Below are positions 47,801-57,453 of a DNA stretch of 64,000 nucleotides, one piece after another (the stretch's first letter is position 1; each line of letters opens with the position of its first letter). The notes beneath the pieces are model-generated. The model was not told the DNA's origin and ran no database searches. It was given only the letters and a program-made list of their open reading frames with translations. The stretch covers positions 514,362-578,361 of the forward strand of contig NW_005434628.1 in the NCBI RefSeq assembly GCF_000315625.1, written 5' to 3'. The stretch is from Guillardia theta CCMP2712 (taxonomy: Eukaryota > Cryptophyceae > Pyrenomonadales > Geminigeraceae). The translations under genes and the position numbers were made by a program.

Positions 47801-50800
47801 TTCCTGCACCTCCTGCGCCCTCCTGCACCTCCGCTTTCCTTCGGCCTACTGACCTGCATGAGCTGTCCTTCCCGCGACACCGTCCGTGTCCGCTGCAGTT
47901 AACTTTGGCTATGCACCTTCCTTCACACTCGCCGCCGTATCGGTTTCTTGTGCAAGCCTCGCACATCATGCCCGAGTATCCTCCGTAGCACTCGCACCGA
48001 CCTTGCACGCATCGCCTCCCGTCTCCCAGGCAGTCCATGTCGGACCGACATGTTCCGTTGTGATCTGCCGTACTGTTGGCTATGATGTCCGAGCAGTTGG
48101 GTCCTGTGTATCCCCTGAAGCACCTGGACCGACCCCGTCAGTAAGGTACAGGAGCGGCAAGCGGGAGGAAAGAAGACCCCACAGTAAGCAGAACACAGCA
48201 GGACCAAGGCTCGCGCCCTCTCTACCCCCCTTCTTCTCTCGCTCTGCTCTCCGAGCCTCCTCTGATCCCCTTGGTCCTGCACCTCCTGCACCTTCCTGCA
48301 CCTTCCTGCACCTCCTGCACCTCCTGCACCTTCCTGCACCTCCTGCGCCCTCCTGCACCTCCGCTTTCCTTCGGCCTACTGACCTGCATGAGCTGTCCTT
48401 CCCGCGACACCGTCCGTGTCCGCTGCAGTTAACTTTGGCTATGCACCTTCCTTCACACTCGCCGCCGTATCGGTTTCTTGTGCAAGCCTCGCACATCATG
48501 CCCGAGTATCCTCCGTAGCACTCGCACCGACCTTGCACGCATCGCCTCCCGTCTCCCAGGCAGTCCATGTCGGACCGACATGTTCCGTTGTGATCTGCCG
48601 TACTGTTGGCTATGATGTCCGAGCAGTTGGGTCCTGTGTATCCCCTGAAGCACCTGGACCGGCCCCGTCAGTAAGGTACAGGAGCGGCAAGCGGGAGGAA
48701 AGAAGACCCCACAGTAAGCAGAACACAGCAGGACCAAGGCTCGCGCCCTCTCTACCCCCCTTCTTCTCTCGCTCTGCTCTCCTGGCCTCCTCTGATCCCC
48801 TTGGTCCTGCACCTCCTGCACCTTCCTGCACCTCCTGCGCCCTCCTGCACCTCCGCTTTCCTTCGGCCTACTGACCTGCATGAGCTGTCCTTCCCGCGAC
48901 ACCGTCCGTGTCCGCTGCAGTTAACTTTGGCTATGCACCTTCCTTCACACTCGCCGCCGTATCGGTTTCTTGTGCAAGCCTCGCACATCATGCCCGAGTA
49001 TCCTCCGTAGCACTCGCACCGACCTTGCACGCATCGCCTCCCGTCTCCCAGGCAGTCCATGTCGGACCGACATGTTCCGTTGTGATCTGCCGTACTGTTG
49101 GCTATGATGTCCGAGCAGTTGGGTCCTGTGTATCCCCTGAAGCACCTGGACCGGCCCCGTCAGTAAGGTACAGGAGCGGCAAGCGGGAGGAAAGAAGACC
49201 CCACAGTAAGCAGAACACAGCAGGACCAAGGCTCGCGCCCTCTCTACCCCCCTTCTTCTCTCGCTCTGCTCTCCGAGCCTCCTCTGATCCCCTTGGTCCT
49301 GCACCTCCTGCACCTTCCTNNNNNNNNNNNNNNNNNNNNNNNNNNNNNNNNNNNNNNNNNNNNNNNNNNNNNNNNNNNNNNNNNNNNNNNNNNNNNNNNN
49401 NNNNNNNNNNNNNNNNNNNNNNNNNNNNNNNNNNNNNNNNNNNNNNNNNNNNNNNNNNNNNNNNNNNNNNNNNNNNNNNNNNNNNNNNNNNNCGCACATC
49501 ATGCCCGAGTATCCTCCGTAGCACTCGCACCGACCTTGCACGCATCGCCTCCCGTCTCCCAGGCAGTCCATGTCGGACCGACATGTTCCGTTGTGATCTG
49601 CCGTACTGTTGGCTATGATGTCCGAGCAGTTGGGTCCTGTGTATCCCCTGAAGCACCTGGACCGACCCCGTCAGTAAGGTACAGGAGCGGCAAGCGGGAG
49701 GAAAGAAGACCCCACAGTAAGCAGAACACAGCAGGACCAAGGCTCGCGCCCTCTCTACCCCCCTTCTTCTCTCGCTCTGCTCTCCGAGCCTCCTCTGATC
49801 CCCTTGGTCCTGCACCTTCCTGCACCTTCCTGCACCTTCCTGCACCTCCGCTCTCCTTCGGCCTACTGACCTGCATGAGCTGTCCTTCCCGCGACACCGT
49901 CCGTGTCCGCTGCAGTTAACTTTGGCTATGCACCTTCCTTCACACTCGCCGCCGTATCGGTTTCTTGTGCAAGCCTCGCACATCATGCCCGAGTATCCTC
50001 CGTAGCATTGGCATGTTCCTGAATGACACATTGTTCTGTTTGTATGGATGCAATCTAGATTGGATGCACAAGTGTTTTGTGCTGATCGCAATGTCAATTT
50101 TTGCTTTGTTCTTTGCGGAAGATGTTTGTATTTCATTTCAAGACTGGGCGTCAATTTTTCAATCAGATATTTCATCTTCAAGGTTTCTTTTTCCTGTCTC
50201 TGATTGTTATCTTCGATTTGGATACAAACTTGCAGTATGCTCAGGATTATGATTCCCTTCAGCTTCATGTTCATTCTCTATCCGCGCATGTGGATGCCTC
50301 GTGTTTGACCACAAGAAGGATCGGCTGGCTCAATTTTAGGTTGAGGGATGTACGTTGTTGAATTTGCTCTCGGGCCTTGCAATATTTGCTATACCAAGAC
50401 TACATGGATCAATTGCCCTTTGAGCTTTCTTTACAAGGTTGCTTTAGCATTATAGCTAGCTCGCCAACCACGGATAGAATATCAGGATCATACAGTCAAA
50501 GGGTCCTGCTGGAGATGGGGGTGGACAGATCTACACAAGGGCCTACTGATCCAACACTTGTTCAACAGGAGCCGGGTACTCTTTCGGAAATCGAAGGGTA
50601 GGGGTCCCTCCCCAGGTCTCTTTGAAGCGTTCGGAGAGTACAGGGGTACAGGTAATGCAAAACGAAAATAGACTCTTTGAGGAAATCTTTTTTTGACCAC
50701 AAAGCAGAACGACGCATGTTTACACAAGCCAACATTCCGGTGCACGGACCTAGCGGAGCCCAGCTGCTATATAAATATTTAGAAACTAAAATCATTTTTT

Positions 50801-52104
50801 GCTTGCCTTTCTGAGTCGAGTTGATTGTGCCCATACGAAATTAGGGAAGATACACTGCAATCAGACACACTTGCACATATTGCCTCAAGACCACTCCAGA
50901 TGCGATTTCAAGTTCCCTTAAAGTATTAAAGGGAGCTAGATGGCCTCCCTGAGCCACACACAACCTATCGGATATTCGTTAGATACTTTTGTTGGCCGAC
51001 TATTGTTTGCTCCGGTTTGCCTTTTTAATTTCAGTCATTAAAAGAAAACAGTTGCAGATCTTTGTTTGCTCCCCATGGAACAAAGGTTTCTTTACCCTCA
51101 TGATAGATGAAGCAGAAGTAAGCATCATCATGAACCGACGAAGCAGCAGCGCAGCTATGGTCGTTTACGCAAACCCATGATTCGAAATCTTCGTCCATCA
51201 TTTGACCCAGTCCACCTGTCACGAATTCCTGATTCATCTCGCCTTCAATAATCTCGGACCAAGAATACGGCATCGTACAGTTTGAATATTCCTCCCAGAA
51301 GTTGCCAGTCCAATTCGAATTGACTGATCGTAAATCTGGTTCCACAGGTGTGTTGGGCACACATGTGATGTTATTCGAGGAGAGCAGGGCCTTGTGATAC
51401 CCCTGTTTGCATTCCCAGTCACAGCCAAAAGTGTAGCTAGAAAAACTGGGGATACTGATACTGCAATCCACACATTGACTCGAAGTCGTTACAGATCCAG
51501 TGAAGGTACAAACGAAAGGGAGTAGAAACCAAGATGGATTGTCATTTATCCAGTAGTGTGTTTTGTTTCGAGGAAGCCTGACAAAGGAGTTAGGGCCCCA
51601 TACAGAGCCAACCAGCGCAAGATAGTCCTCAGAACCCGCATCTGATGGATGGAAACGTATCGCCGACGCATTAAAGGGAGATCCATCTGTCCACTTAAAG
51701 TCCCCTTCGAGCAATCTATCTGTCCCTCCAATCCACACAAACACGCAGGAATAAATCACAGTGCAATCAGACACTTGCACATATTGCCTCAAGACCACGT
51801 CGGATGCGATTTCAAGTTCCCTAAAAGTACTTAAGGAAGCTAGATGGCCACCCTGAGCCACACAGCTTGACTCTGCATTTGACCAAGTTTTCAGGGTGTT
51901 ATAAAGTTTAAAGCATTTAAATTCCTGTTTGCTTGCATCCTTGACGACACAGTCATGAATTCCAAATTGTAGAGCTTTGCCTAAGCTCATAGTCACATCA
52001 ATTGTTGTTCCAGGAGGACATATAGTATTGTTTGAGCCTTCAGTGATGATACTCGACAGAGCGCTCAAAATGTGATTGGAGATTACAAGAAGTGCGAGTA
52101 TCAT
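38832..52104 (-). CDS. giant receptor-like protein: C-type lectin, EGF cassette array, Cys-rich repeats, TM, tail
   Basis: The ATG at 52104 begins MILALLVISNHILSALSSII (signal peptide). A C-type lectin domain follows in the same exon: FKCFKLYNTLKTWSNAESSC, GGHLASLSTFRELEIA, VFVWIGGTDRLLEGDFKWTD, WGPNSF and WINDNPSWFLLPFVC. A donor at 51095 (GAGG|GTAAAG, phase 1) fits an acceptor at 50082, giving exon 50081-49871. Ten further cassette exons end at 44773. Downstream are ephrin-receptor/GCC2-GCC3-like Cys repeats (CPAGSYASEGGATSCTACPP, CPPGTYSNGSRAASCSGNCS). Then come a juxtamembrane domain, one span (HVILSIVGASCGSLILVFAL) at about 40420 and a cytoplasmic tail with three repeats. A GTAAGA intron near 39383 leads to the last exon, which stops at 38832. 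Three frame breaks (45.4, 42.3 and 40.0 kb) are present as assembled. That one gene spans all of this is inference from phase and strand; two genes split at about 50.3 kb (alternative ATG 50274) is the main alternative. Confidence 0.65.
39791..40132 (-). repeat. three tandem copies of a cytoplasmic-tail repeat
   Basis: Copies share AAGCTTCGAGAAGAGGAGCT, starting at 39791, 39935 and 40077, and continue for about 55 bases to CCGACAGCATCG. The two later copies also share about 30 bases to the left of this word. On the minus strand they encode MLSEGSAHQRPELLFSKL, extended in two copies by LEQPERALPH. Periods are 144 and 142 bases. The 142 period shifts the frame between the first and second copy as read in the protein. 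Confidence 0.88.
41553..44498 (-). repeat. 1.28-kb tandem duplication in the Cys-rich region (2.3 copies)
   Basis: Anchor words recur at 41599, 42822 and 44100, so the periods are 1223 and 1278 bases. Copies are nearly identical over their length. Each unit encodes about ten ephrin-receptor-like Cys repeats (CQPGTYKPGPGNGTCTNCPA, CPPGYYKPEKGLKSCSACPP, CPSHTQSQAGSSSIHDCLCD). The shorter copy lacks 55 bases present at 43532-43586 (junction 42308/42309), which breaks the reading frame. The third copy is partial and ends at about 44498. Confidence 0.92.
46801..46833 (-). repeat. 30-bp in-frame duplication inside one cassette exon
   Basis: The exon 46756-47055 is 300 nt instead of 270 because GCGACACCGTCCGTGTCCGC with the following CTGCAGTTAA occurs twice. 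On the coding strand it duplicates VNCSGHGRCR. The frame is kept. Confidence 0.9.
49320..49492. other. assembly gap (173 N)
   Basis: The run of N begins in the intronic minisatellite and ends inside a cassette exon. If the hidden exon has the usual 270 nt, its low end would be near 49387, so the gap length is compatible with a single missing piece of one unit. Larger collapse cannot be excluded. Confidence 0.98.
50851..50962 (-). pseudogene. relic fragment of the C-type lectin exon
   Basis: About 110 bases (CTGCAATCAGACACACTTGC ... CTAGATGGCCTCCCTGAGCC) match 51762-51864 inside the lectin exon. Differences include a two-base insertion (CACACTTGC against CACTTGC) and a one-base length change. 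The corresponding protein segment is around GGHLASLSTFRELEIA. The changes break the frame. It lies in the predicted 1-kb intron between the lectin exon and the cassette array. Confidence 0.8.
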
Positions 52105-52489
52105 CTGCCAGGACGGCCAAGTTTTGCTACAGCGCTTCTAGGATTGAGATGCCCAAGGTGGATGACCAGGTAGAAGACCAGGTTGCCTCCTTCCTTGTTG
52201 GCCCCGCCGTTGTCATTACTACTGTTCAGCATTATGTGTTGTAAAGACGCTAAAACTATTTAGTTCTGTTGGTCATCAATAGGTCCGCCAATGCATTCTA
52301 TTCGTGGTTGGCCGCGGTCGGAGCTCCGGCATGGGCGCCGTGACACGCGATCATTAGGCAACTCACAGTAAAGGTCCAGTACTTTTTTAGAGTTGTTTTA
52401 GAGTAGTAATAATCAACGACTGTCTCAGTTAAGTGAAAAATCAGTACGAGGACACTCTCAGTGTGTGTATACAGCCGTTAACTAACGTA

Positions 52490-53060
52490 CCGTCACGGGC
52501 CCCGCGGCCGGGACTGAGTATGAGTCAAGTTAGTTGGACTCACCGTGGCATCACCCTGACCGTCACCGGCGTGGCACTGCGGCACGCCGTCGGACAGTCG
52601 AATCACATTATCGGATGCCTACAGTATCATGTCACTTGAGTTAGTGTAGCTCCAGGCCTCCCTCAGTGTCCTGCGCTGCCATCACAGAGTCGCGGGGCGG
52701 TGCATTCCGGTATCATGGTATCACGTTTTTGGCATTCCGAGGCTTCGGCCACAGCCCGCGGCCGGGCGCTGGCCGACCGTACATCGCCGCTCAGCCGACA
52801 TCCCGCCGGCGGCGCGGCGCGCGGCCGGCCGCCGGCCCGGACCGGAAGTTCATTGAAACCGTACCGTTGAACTTCAAGCGAGTCAACGGACAATTCCCGG
52901 CCGCCGGGCGGGAATCGGATCTCTTCCTTTACTCAAATCTCATTGAATTGGGCCTGCGCGCACCGTCACTGTTAATTGAACTTGGAAGGTTCGCCGGGCC
53001 CGAACGCCGTCGGAAGGCCGCGGCGGCTGAGAGTCCGAGCGGAGTCACACACCCGGAGAT
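52490..53060. repeat. cluster of GC-rich intergenic islands upstream of the lectin-receptor gene
   Basis: Blocks at about 52495-52525 (GGGCCCCGCGGCCGGGACTG), 52745-52850 (CGGCGGCGCGGCGCGCGGCC) and 52895-53045 share the GGCCGG/CCGGCC vocabulary and CCGTACCGT and GACTGAGT words. They start about 390 bases upstream of the lectin ATG. No exon is supported from 52105 to 54100. An open minus frame at 53102-53596 (ERIALWIAERMKTTISWEMI) is only weakly protein-like. Confidence 0.7.
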
Positions 53061-54159
53061 GCCAAGTTCGGTATCGGGGATGGGTATGATACTTGTTACG
53101 GTTATGGAGTGGTAGCCAGCTTGGGGTAGCTGTCGCCATGTCCTCTTGAAGCTCTCCCACCCAGCTTCCCTGGGGAGGTGAAGGAGCCTGGCAAAGGGTT
53201 TTCTTCTGCTAGCATCTTGTCCTCTATGGCATGTAGAGTTGATATTGTCCCCGGTTTTGTCTTGTTGTCGATCATTTCCCAGCTAATTGTTGTCTTCATT
53301 CTCTCTGCTATCCATAGTGCAATTCTTTCGGGGCCCCTGACCTCGTCATTTTGCTTTGTAGTTGAGCTATCGTTTGGCACCCCCACTGGGTACACCAAGC
53401 CTTTCACTAAGTAATACCCTAAACCCGTAAACGGAGAGAGAGAGAGAAGAGAAGACAGGACCCCATGCTTTATATACAGCCTGATAACCAGGGGTAGTAT
53501 TGCCCCCCGGGCCCCCCGAGGATGCTTCCTCTGGTCCGATTCCATCAAATATTCAGTGACGGGCCGGCGTAATGGAGTACCGTACCGTTGCTCCAAAACA
53601 GTTACAATTTATCACTGAGTCTCGGCTCGGCAAGTCTGGGCTCTAATACGATCATTTGGCGGGCCCGGCGTGCTGAGCACACAGTAAAGTGCTATTGGCA
53701 CGGTGACCTGGTCAGGGTCGAGGCCCAGTACTGTCATATAAAAGTTAAGTGTCTGACAGATGCCGGACACGAGCATAAGGTCTTGTCCGGCAGGGAGGGC
53801 AAAGTTGAGTAAATATTTTGTCCTGCATCTTCAATGAATGCCAAATAATACCTTTGGAAAGCAGGGCATGATTTTACTAGGGTACTTGAAGTATTTAGTA
53901 GGGGTAGCATAAAAATTATGCTACTTATAACAATTCTTATATAACAGATGCCGGACAAACCAATTAGTGCATTAGTTTTACTCAACTTTGGAACCTCTAA
54001 TTGCTCCTACCCCCTTGCCCTGCACTGTCCGATCTTATAGAAATGTGTGGCCCCACCACCCCACCCCCTTCCACAAACAGCTTCGCGCCATTCATGGCTT
54101 CTTCACACACATGCTTGTTTGGCAATCAATGCAAGGTACATGATGAAAGCATTCGATTG

Positions 54160-54325
54160 TATCAATGCTGAAGATGCAAGCCTGATGTGCCATCATCTTT
54201 GCGTGAATGAATATGTTGATTCGGAAGGATACACCAGCTGTGAGTGTGAGCAACGTGGGAAAACAGCCATTCCATCAATTCCTCAAGATGCACTTGCTTG
54301 CAAGAAGTCATGTAGAAGGATCTAA
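54160..54325 (+). CDS. possible Cys-rich exon, unrecognised
   Basis: A + frame reads AFDCINAEDASLMCHHLCVN, EYVDSEGYTSCECEQRGK and then DALACKKSCRRI before a stop at 54325. Eight cysteines in under 60 residues suggest a small disulfide domain. No start, signal peptide or splice partner is clear. A (GAT)n microsatellite follows at 54340-54360. Confidence 0.3.
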
Positions 54326-54591
54326 TCATGGCACAGAGTGGATGATGATGATGATGATGTGATTTTGATGATGCTGAGGAGGTGGTGGTGGTGGAGCACG
54401 AGCTGGAGCACATGCAACAGGACGAGGACGAGGAGAGGACGAGGACCGTACGGAGAAGAAGGGTGCCTTTGGGGAATGGAATCTGTAAGAGATTGGATGG
54501 GAAAGAGATTGGATCTGTAAGAGATTGGTCAACCCGAAGACCTCCTCTTGGAATTCTGTAAGCCAACTGATTACTTGTGTGAGAAGAGAGC

Positions 54592-55791
54592 ATGTTGCTT
54601 GTCAGCTTCGGAGTTGAGCACGAAATCGCAGTCCAACCCCTGAGAAGATCAAGAGTTGCTGGCAAGACGGGGGTTGGTTTCTTTGTACATGAGGAAATGC
54701 TCGCACCAGCAAATGTCTTCGTTGCTGATAATGAAGCAAAAAGCTACTTGAAGTTTCAGTCAAACATGTCTCTAAGGTCTGGCGTCAGGCATGTTTACAG
54801 AAGGAACAACCACTCAAAGACTTTCGGTGGAAGATTGATACAACCATATATTGGAGTCCTACAAAGGTCTTCATAGATGAGGCGGCAGATGGTGTCACGA
54901 AACTCAGCTCGGGAAAGGATGCAAATCCGTTGACGGAAGAGAATTACATATGCATCTGCATAGGCATAAGAAGATAGGATCGTGGGCAGCCTGACATATG
55001 TCACATTGAGTTGGGATGTCATCTGTAGATCCGTGAATACGGTTCAGATCCTGCTGCATGCAACACATCTGATGGCAAGATGATCATATGTTCGTTGGTG
55101 TTCCGAGCCTGGAGGATTTGAAACGCAACATTGCAGAAAACAACGATTCAGTCGCAGGCATGCTGAAGGAGATCCCGGAGATAGGGCAACATGCGACAGA
55201 ACACCAGGAACAGGAAGAGGAACCTGACCTCGGAGACGTAAAAGCTGGCGCACTGCTGAATCGGAGCACTGTACAGTGTGTCAATGGCGATCGAGCTGGC
55301 GTTCGTCACACTGTGACTCAGACTGATCAAGCTGATCTGAAAACGATTCGAATTTCTGGTGAAGCGAAATGTTTCAACAGTGCATGGAATCTGTATCACT
55401 CTGGCAAACATGCCAAAGGGATACCTCCTTCGGAGAAACTGCAACGAGCAAATTTTAACAGAGCATGAAGCAAATGGTTTGCAGGCATAGCTTATCTCAT
55501 GAAGTGCTTTGACCAATTCATCCGGCGAAGTGTAATGGAACTGAATTCCTTCTTTTTTATAGTCGGTGAGAATCTTTGATGTTTTTAAGGCCGAGATGAA
55601 ACATTCAAGAAATATCCAAAGGATTTCATCTCGTGGCTCAATCAGAGAGAAGGGGCAGAGAGCTCAAGTGATAGGAGTGGGCAGTTTGCACAGGCAACGT
55701 ACTTCAAGAAAATGCGAAAGAAAGAAGCAACGCGACTAGATGAGATCAGGTGGTCGTTCGAAATGCGAATGATAACGAGACTGATGGCTTA
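54592..55791 (+). CDS. possible multi-exon gene of unknown function
   Basis: Several + strand stretches have protein-like composition and sit in order. They are GVGFFVHEEMLAPANVFVAD (about 54667), KVFIDEAADGVTKLSSGKDA (about 54868), PSLEDLKRNIAENNDSVAGM (about 55106), QADLKTIRISGEAKCFNSAW (about 55330), GIAYLMKCFDQFIRRSVMEL (about 55485) and TFKKYPKDFISWLNQREGAE. The last runs through SGQFAQATYFKKMRKKEATR to a stop at 55791. Acceptor-like AGs precede some of them. I could not fix the junctions or recognise a family. This could be one gene or decayed pieces. Confidence 0.35.
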
Positions 55792-56017
55792 GATTTTGCC
55801 TGTAATTGGATGGTTTAAGGTTTGCAAAACATATAATTCATTGTCAAGTGACAGTGAGTGATATCATAAGTTGTAATAAACACAAGTTGCTCTGGTAAAT
55901 CTTGTGAAACCTCGTTAGACGTTGCTCAGTTCTGGGTCAAGCAGCGAGATGGAGCTCAGAAATTTGGCTAAGTGTTTTTGAGTCTTGGACCTCTGAGGCG
56001 GGTGTGTAAGTGTTTGA

Positions 56018-56037
56018 GGGTAGGGAGGGTGGGTGGG
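56018..56037 (+). promoter_or_regulatory. G-quadruplex-forming motif upstream of the phosphatase gene
   Basis: GGGTAGGGAGGGTGGGTGGG has five GGG runs separated by one or two bases, a strong intramolecular G-quadruplex pattern. It lies about 215 bases before the phosphatase ATG on the sense strand. Another G-rich stretch (GGGTGGGGTAGGGG) follows near 56058. The rest of 55792-56251 is AT-rich and shows no exon. Confidence 0.6.
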
Positions 56038-56251
56038 TGAGGTCCTAAACTGGTCTTTGGGTGGGGTAGGGGTCATATTCGGAAGAAGTTTATGTGAATG
56101 AGCACTAAACCTCTCAAAAAACTACAAAAGTGTATATATTTGTCCGGACTATATCTTACACCTCTAAGTTAAAAAGAAAGCGGCTAATGCACATGAGATG
56201 AGCCAGGGATATTGAAGTCCTTCAGTACGCGCTGAAAGAGTGTAGGTAGAC

Positions 56252-57453
56252 ATGCAGAGAAACATGTTCTTCGTGATGTATCTCATACTAAGCATCATCC
56301 CTCTGCATGGTGAATCAACACAGTGTTCTCCATTCATCTTGCCAATGCCGAAGAGAATCGTTGCTGTCGGAGATTTGCATGGAGACATTCATGCGACAAG
56401 GCAGGCCTTGCGACTAGCTGGGGTTTTGCATATGAAGCGAGATGAATGGATCGGAGGAGATACATTCCTGGTGCAGGTAGAGTATGTGTTTCCTTGAGAA
56501 TGATTGACGTGACAAGTATAAACAGGTTGGAGATCAAGTTGATAGGGGGGATGATGAAATTCAGGTGATGTCGCTTTTGCATCGCTTGGGCAAGCAAGCG
56601 CGAGCCGAAGGAGGGAGGGTTGAGGTTCTTGTCGGGAACCATGAGCTAATGAGCGCACAAGGAAACTTCAGATACGCCACCAAGGGAGCTATGAGGAACT
56701 TTCAAAGGTGGTCGAGTATATGTCGTATCAAACGATTGATGCCACCTTTCTTGTCACGTCATTTTGGTTGTGATATCTACCATGGCATGGAGGATTGTGG
56801 AGATGATAGTATATGCACTCGGAGGCTAGACAAACTTGAATCTGACGCTCGTGCAAGATATCTTTCCTTGAGATCTGGAGGGACGTTTGCATCAAAGTTT
56901 CTCGCCGAAGAGCGAAAGGCAATCCTGATTGTTGGTGACACGGTGTTTGTGCATGCTGGTCTCCTTCACAAACACTTTAAAGGAGAGATATCATCGACGG
57001 AAGCAATCAATGTATTGAATCAAGAGGTGGCTGCCTTCTTGAAAGGCGAAAGGCGAGCTCCTCCTTCAAAAACATGGGGGAATGATGGAATATTGTGGAC
57101 TCGACGATTCTCAAAGATCGATTTGTGTACGGACACTTGCAAACAACTTAAGAAAACCCTAAATCGACTTCCAGGAAACGTGAGGAGAATGGTGGTGAGT
57201 GTTCTTTCCTTGTGAAATTTCCTTCAATGCCGGTTTCTGTCAGGTCGGACACAGCGTACAGCGAGATGGTATCAGTCCTGCTTGTGATGCATCGGTTTGG
57301 CGGATTGACGTTGGTATGAGCAAGGGCGTTCTAGCAACTTCTCCGCAGGTATCTCAGATTTTGGTTGAAAATCTCTCTCATGCTGATCCACAGGTGCTTG
57401 AAATCAAGCAAGATGGCAGCGTGAACATCCTTGGAAAATCGATTGAGACTTGA
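56252..57453 (+). CDS. Shewanella-like PPP-family protein phosphatase, secreted or luminal
   Basis: Three exons, 56252-56476, 56526-57194 and 57244-57453, join in phase 0 at both GT-AG introns (49 nt each) to give 367 residues. Residues 1-22 (MQRNMFFVMYLILSIIPLHG) are a signal peptide. The metallophosphoesterase motifs follow in order: AVGDLHGD, VGDQVDRGDDE, GNHE (in LVGNHELMSAQG), VFVHAGLL and VGHSVQRDG. The DQVDRG variant and the HAGLL ending fit the Shewanella-like (SLP) branch of PPP phosphatases found in plants, algae and apicomplexans, rather than PP1/PP2A. A Cys-rich insert (GCDIYHGMEDCGDDSICTRR) between GNHE and VHAGLL could form disulfides, in keeping with a secretory compartment. 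The substrate is unknown. Confidence 0.9.

Larger units (their letters stand above)
44773..49871 (-). repeat. tandem array of EGF-like cassette exons with their introns
   Basis: Cassette exons (low-high): 44773-45042, 45254-45524, 45747-46016, 46274-46543, 46756-47055, 47326-47595, 47854-48123, 48384-48653, 48876-49145, gap-49656; the first exon in the transcript is 49871-50081. Normal length is 270 nt, phase 2 at both ends. Each encodes CFRGYTGPNCSDIIA, then SDMDCLGDGRRC, VQGRCECYGGYSGMMCEACT, RNRYGGECEGRCIAKVNCSG and HGRCRGKDSSC, an EGF/laminin-EGF-like Cys pattern with NGT and NCS sequons. Copies are almost identical, introns included. Units are 485-530 bp; the difference lies mainly in an intronic AGGTGCAGG minisatellite. 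Confidence 0.93.

Noticed and set aside
44773-49871. CRISPR array
   Set aside because: The repeat units are hundreds of bases long with coding content and introns; there are no short repeat-spacer units and the genome is eukaryotic.
44515-50000. Many plus-strand open frames over the cassette array (Pro/Ala/His-rich)
   Set aside because: They are antisense to the EGF-like exons and run through intronic minisatellites; the minus strand has splice sites, cysteine pattern and sequons.
53102-53596. Minus-strand open frame of 164 codons upstream of the lectin gene
   Set aside because: The N-terminal half runs into the low-complexity CCCCCCGGGCCCCCCG word and the rest shows no motif; evidence is too weak for a gene.
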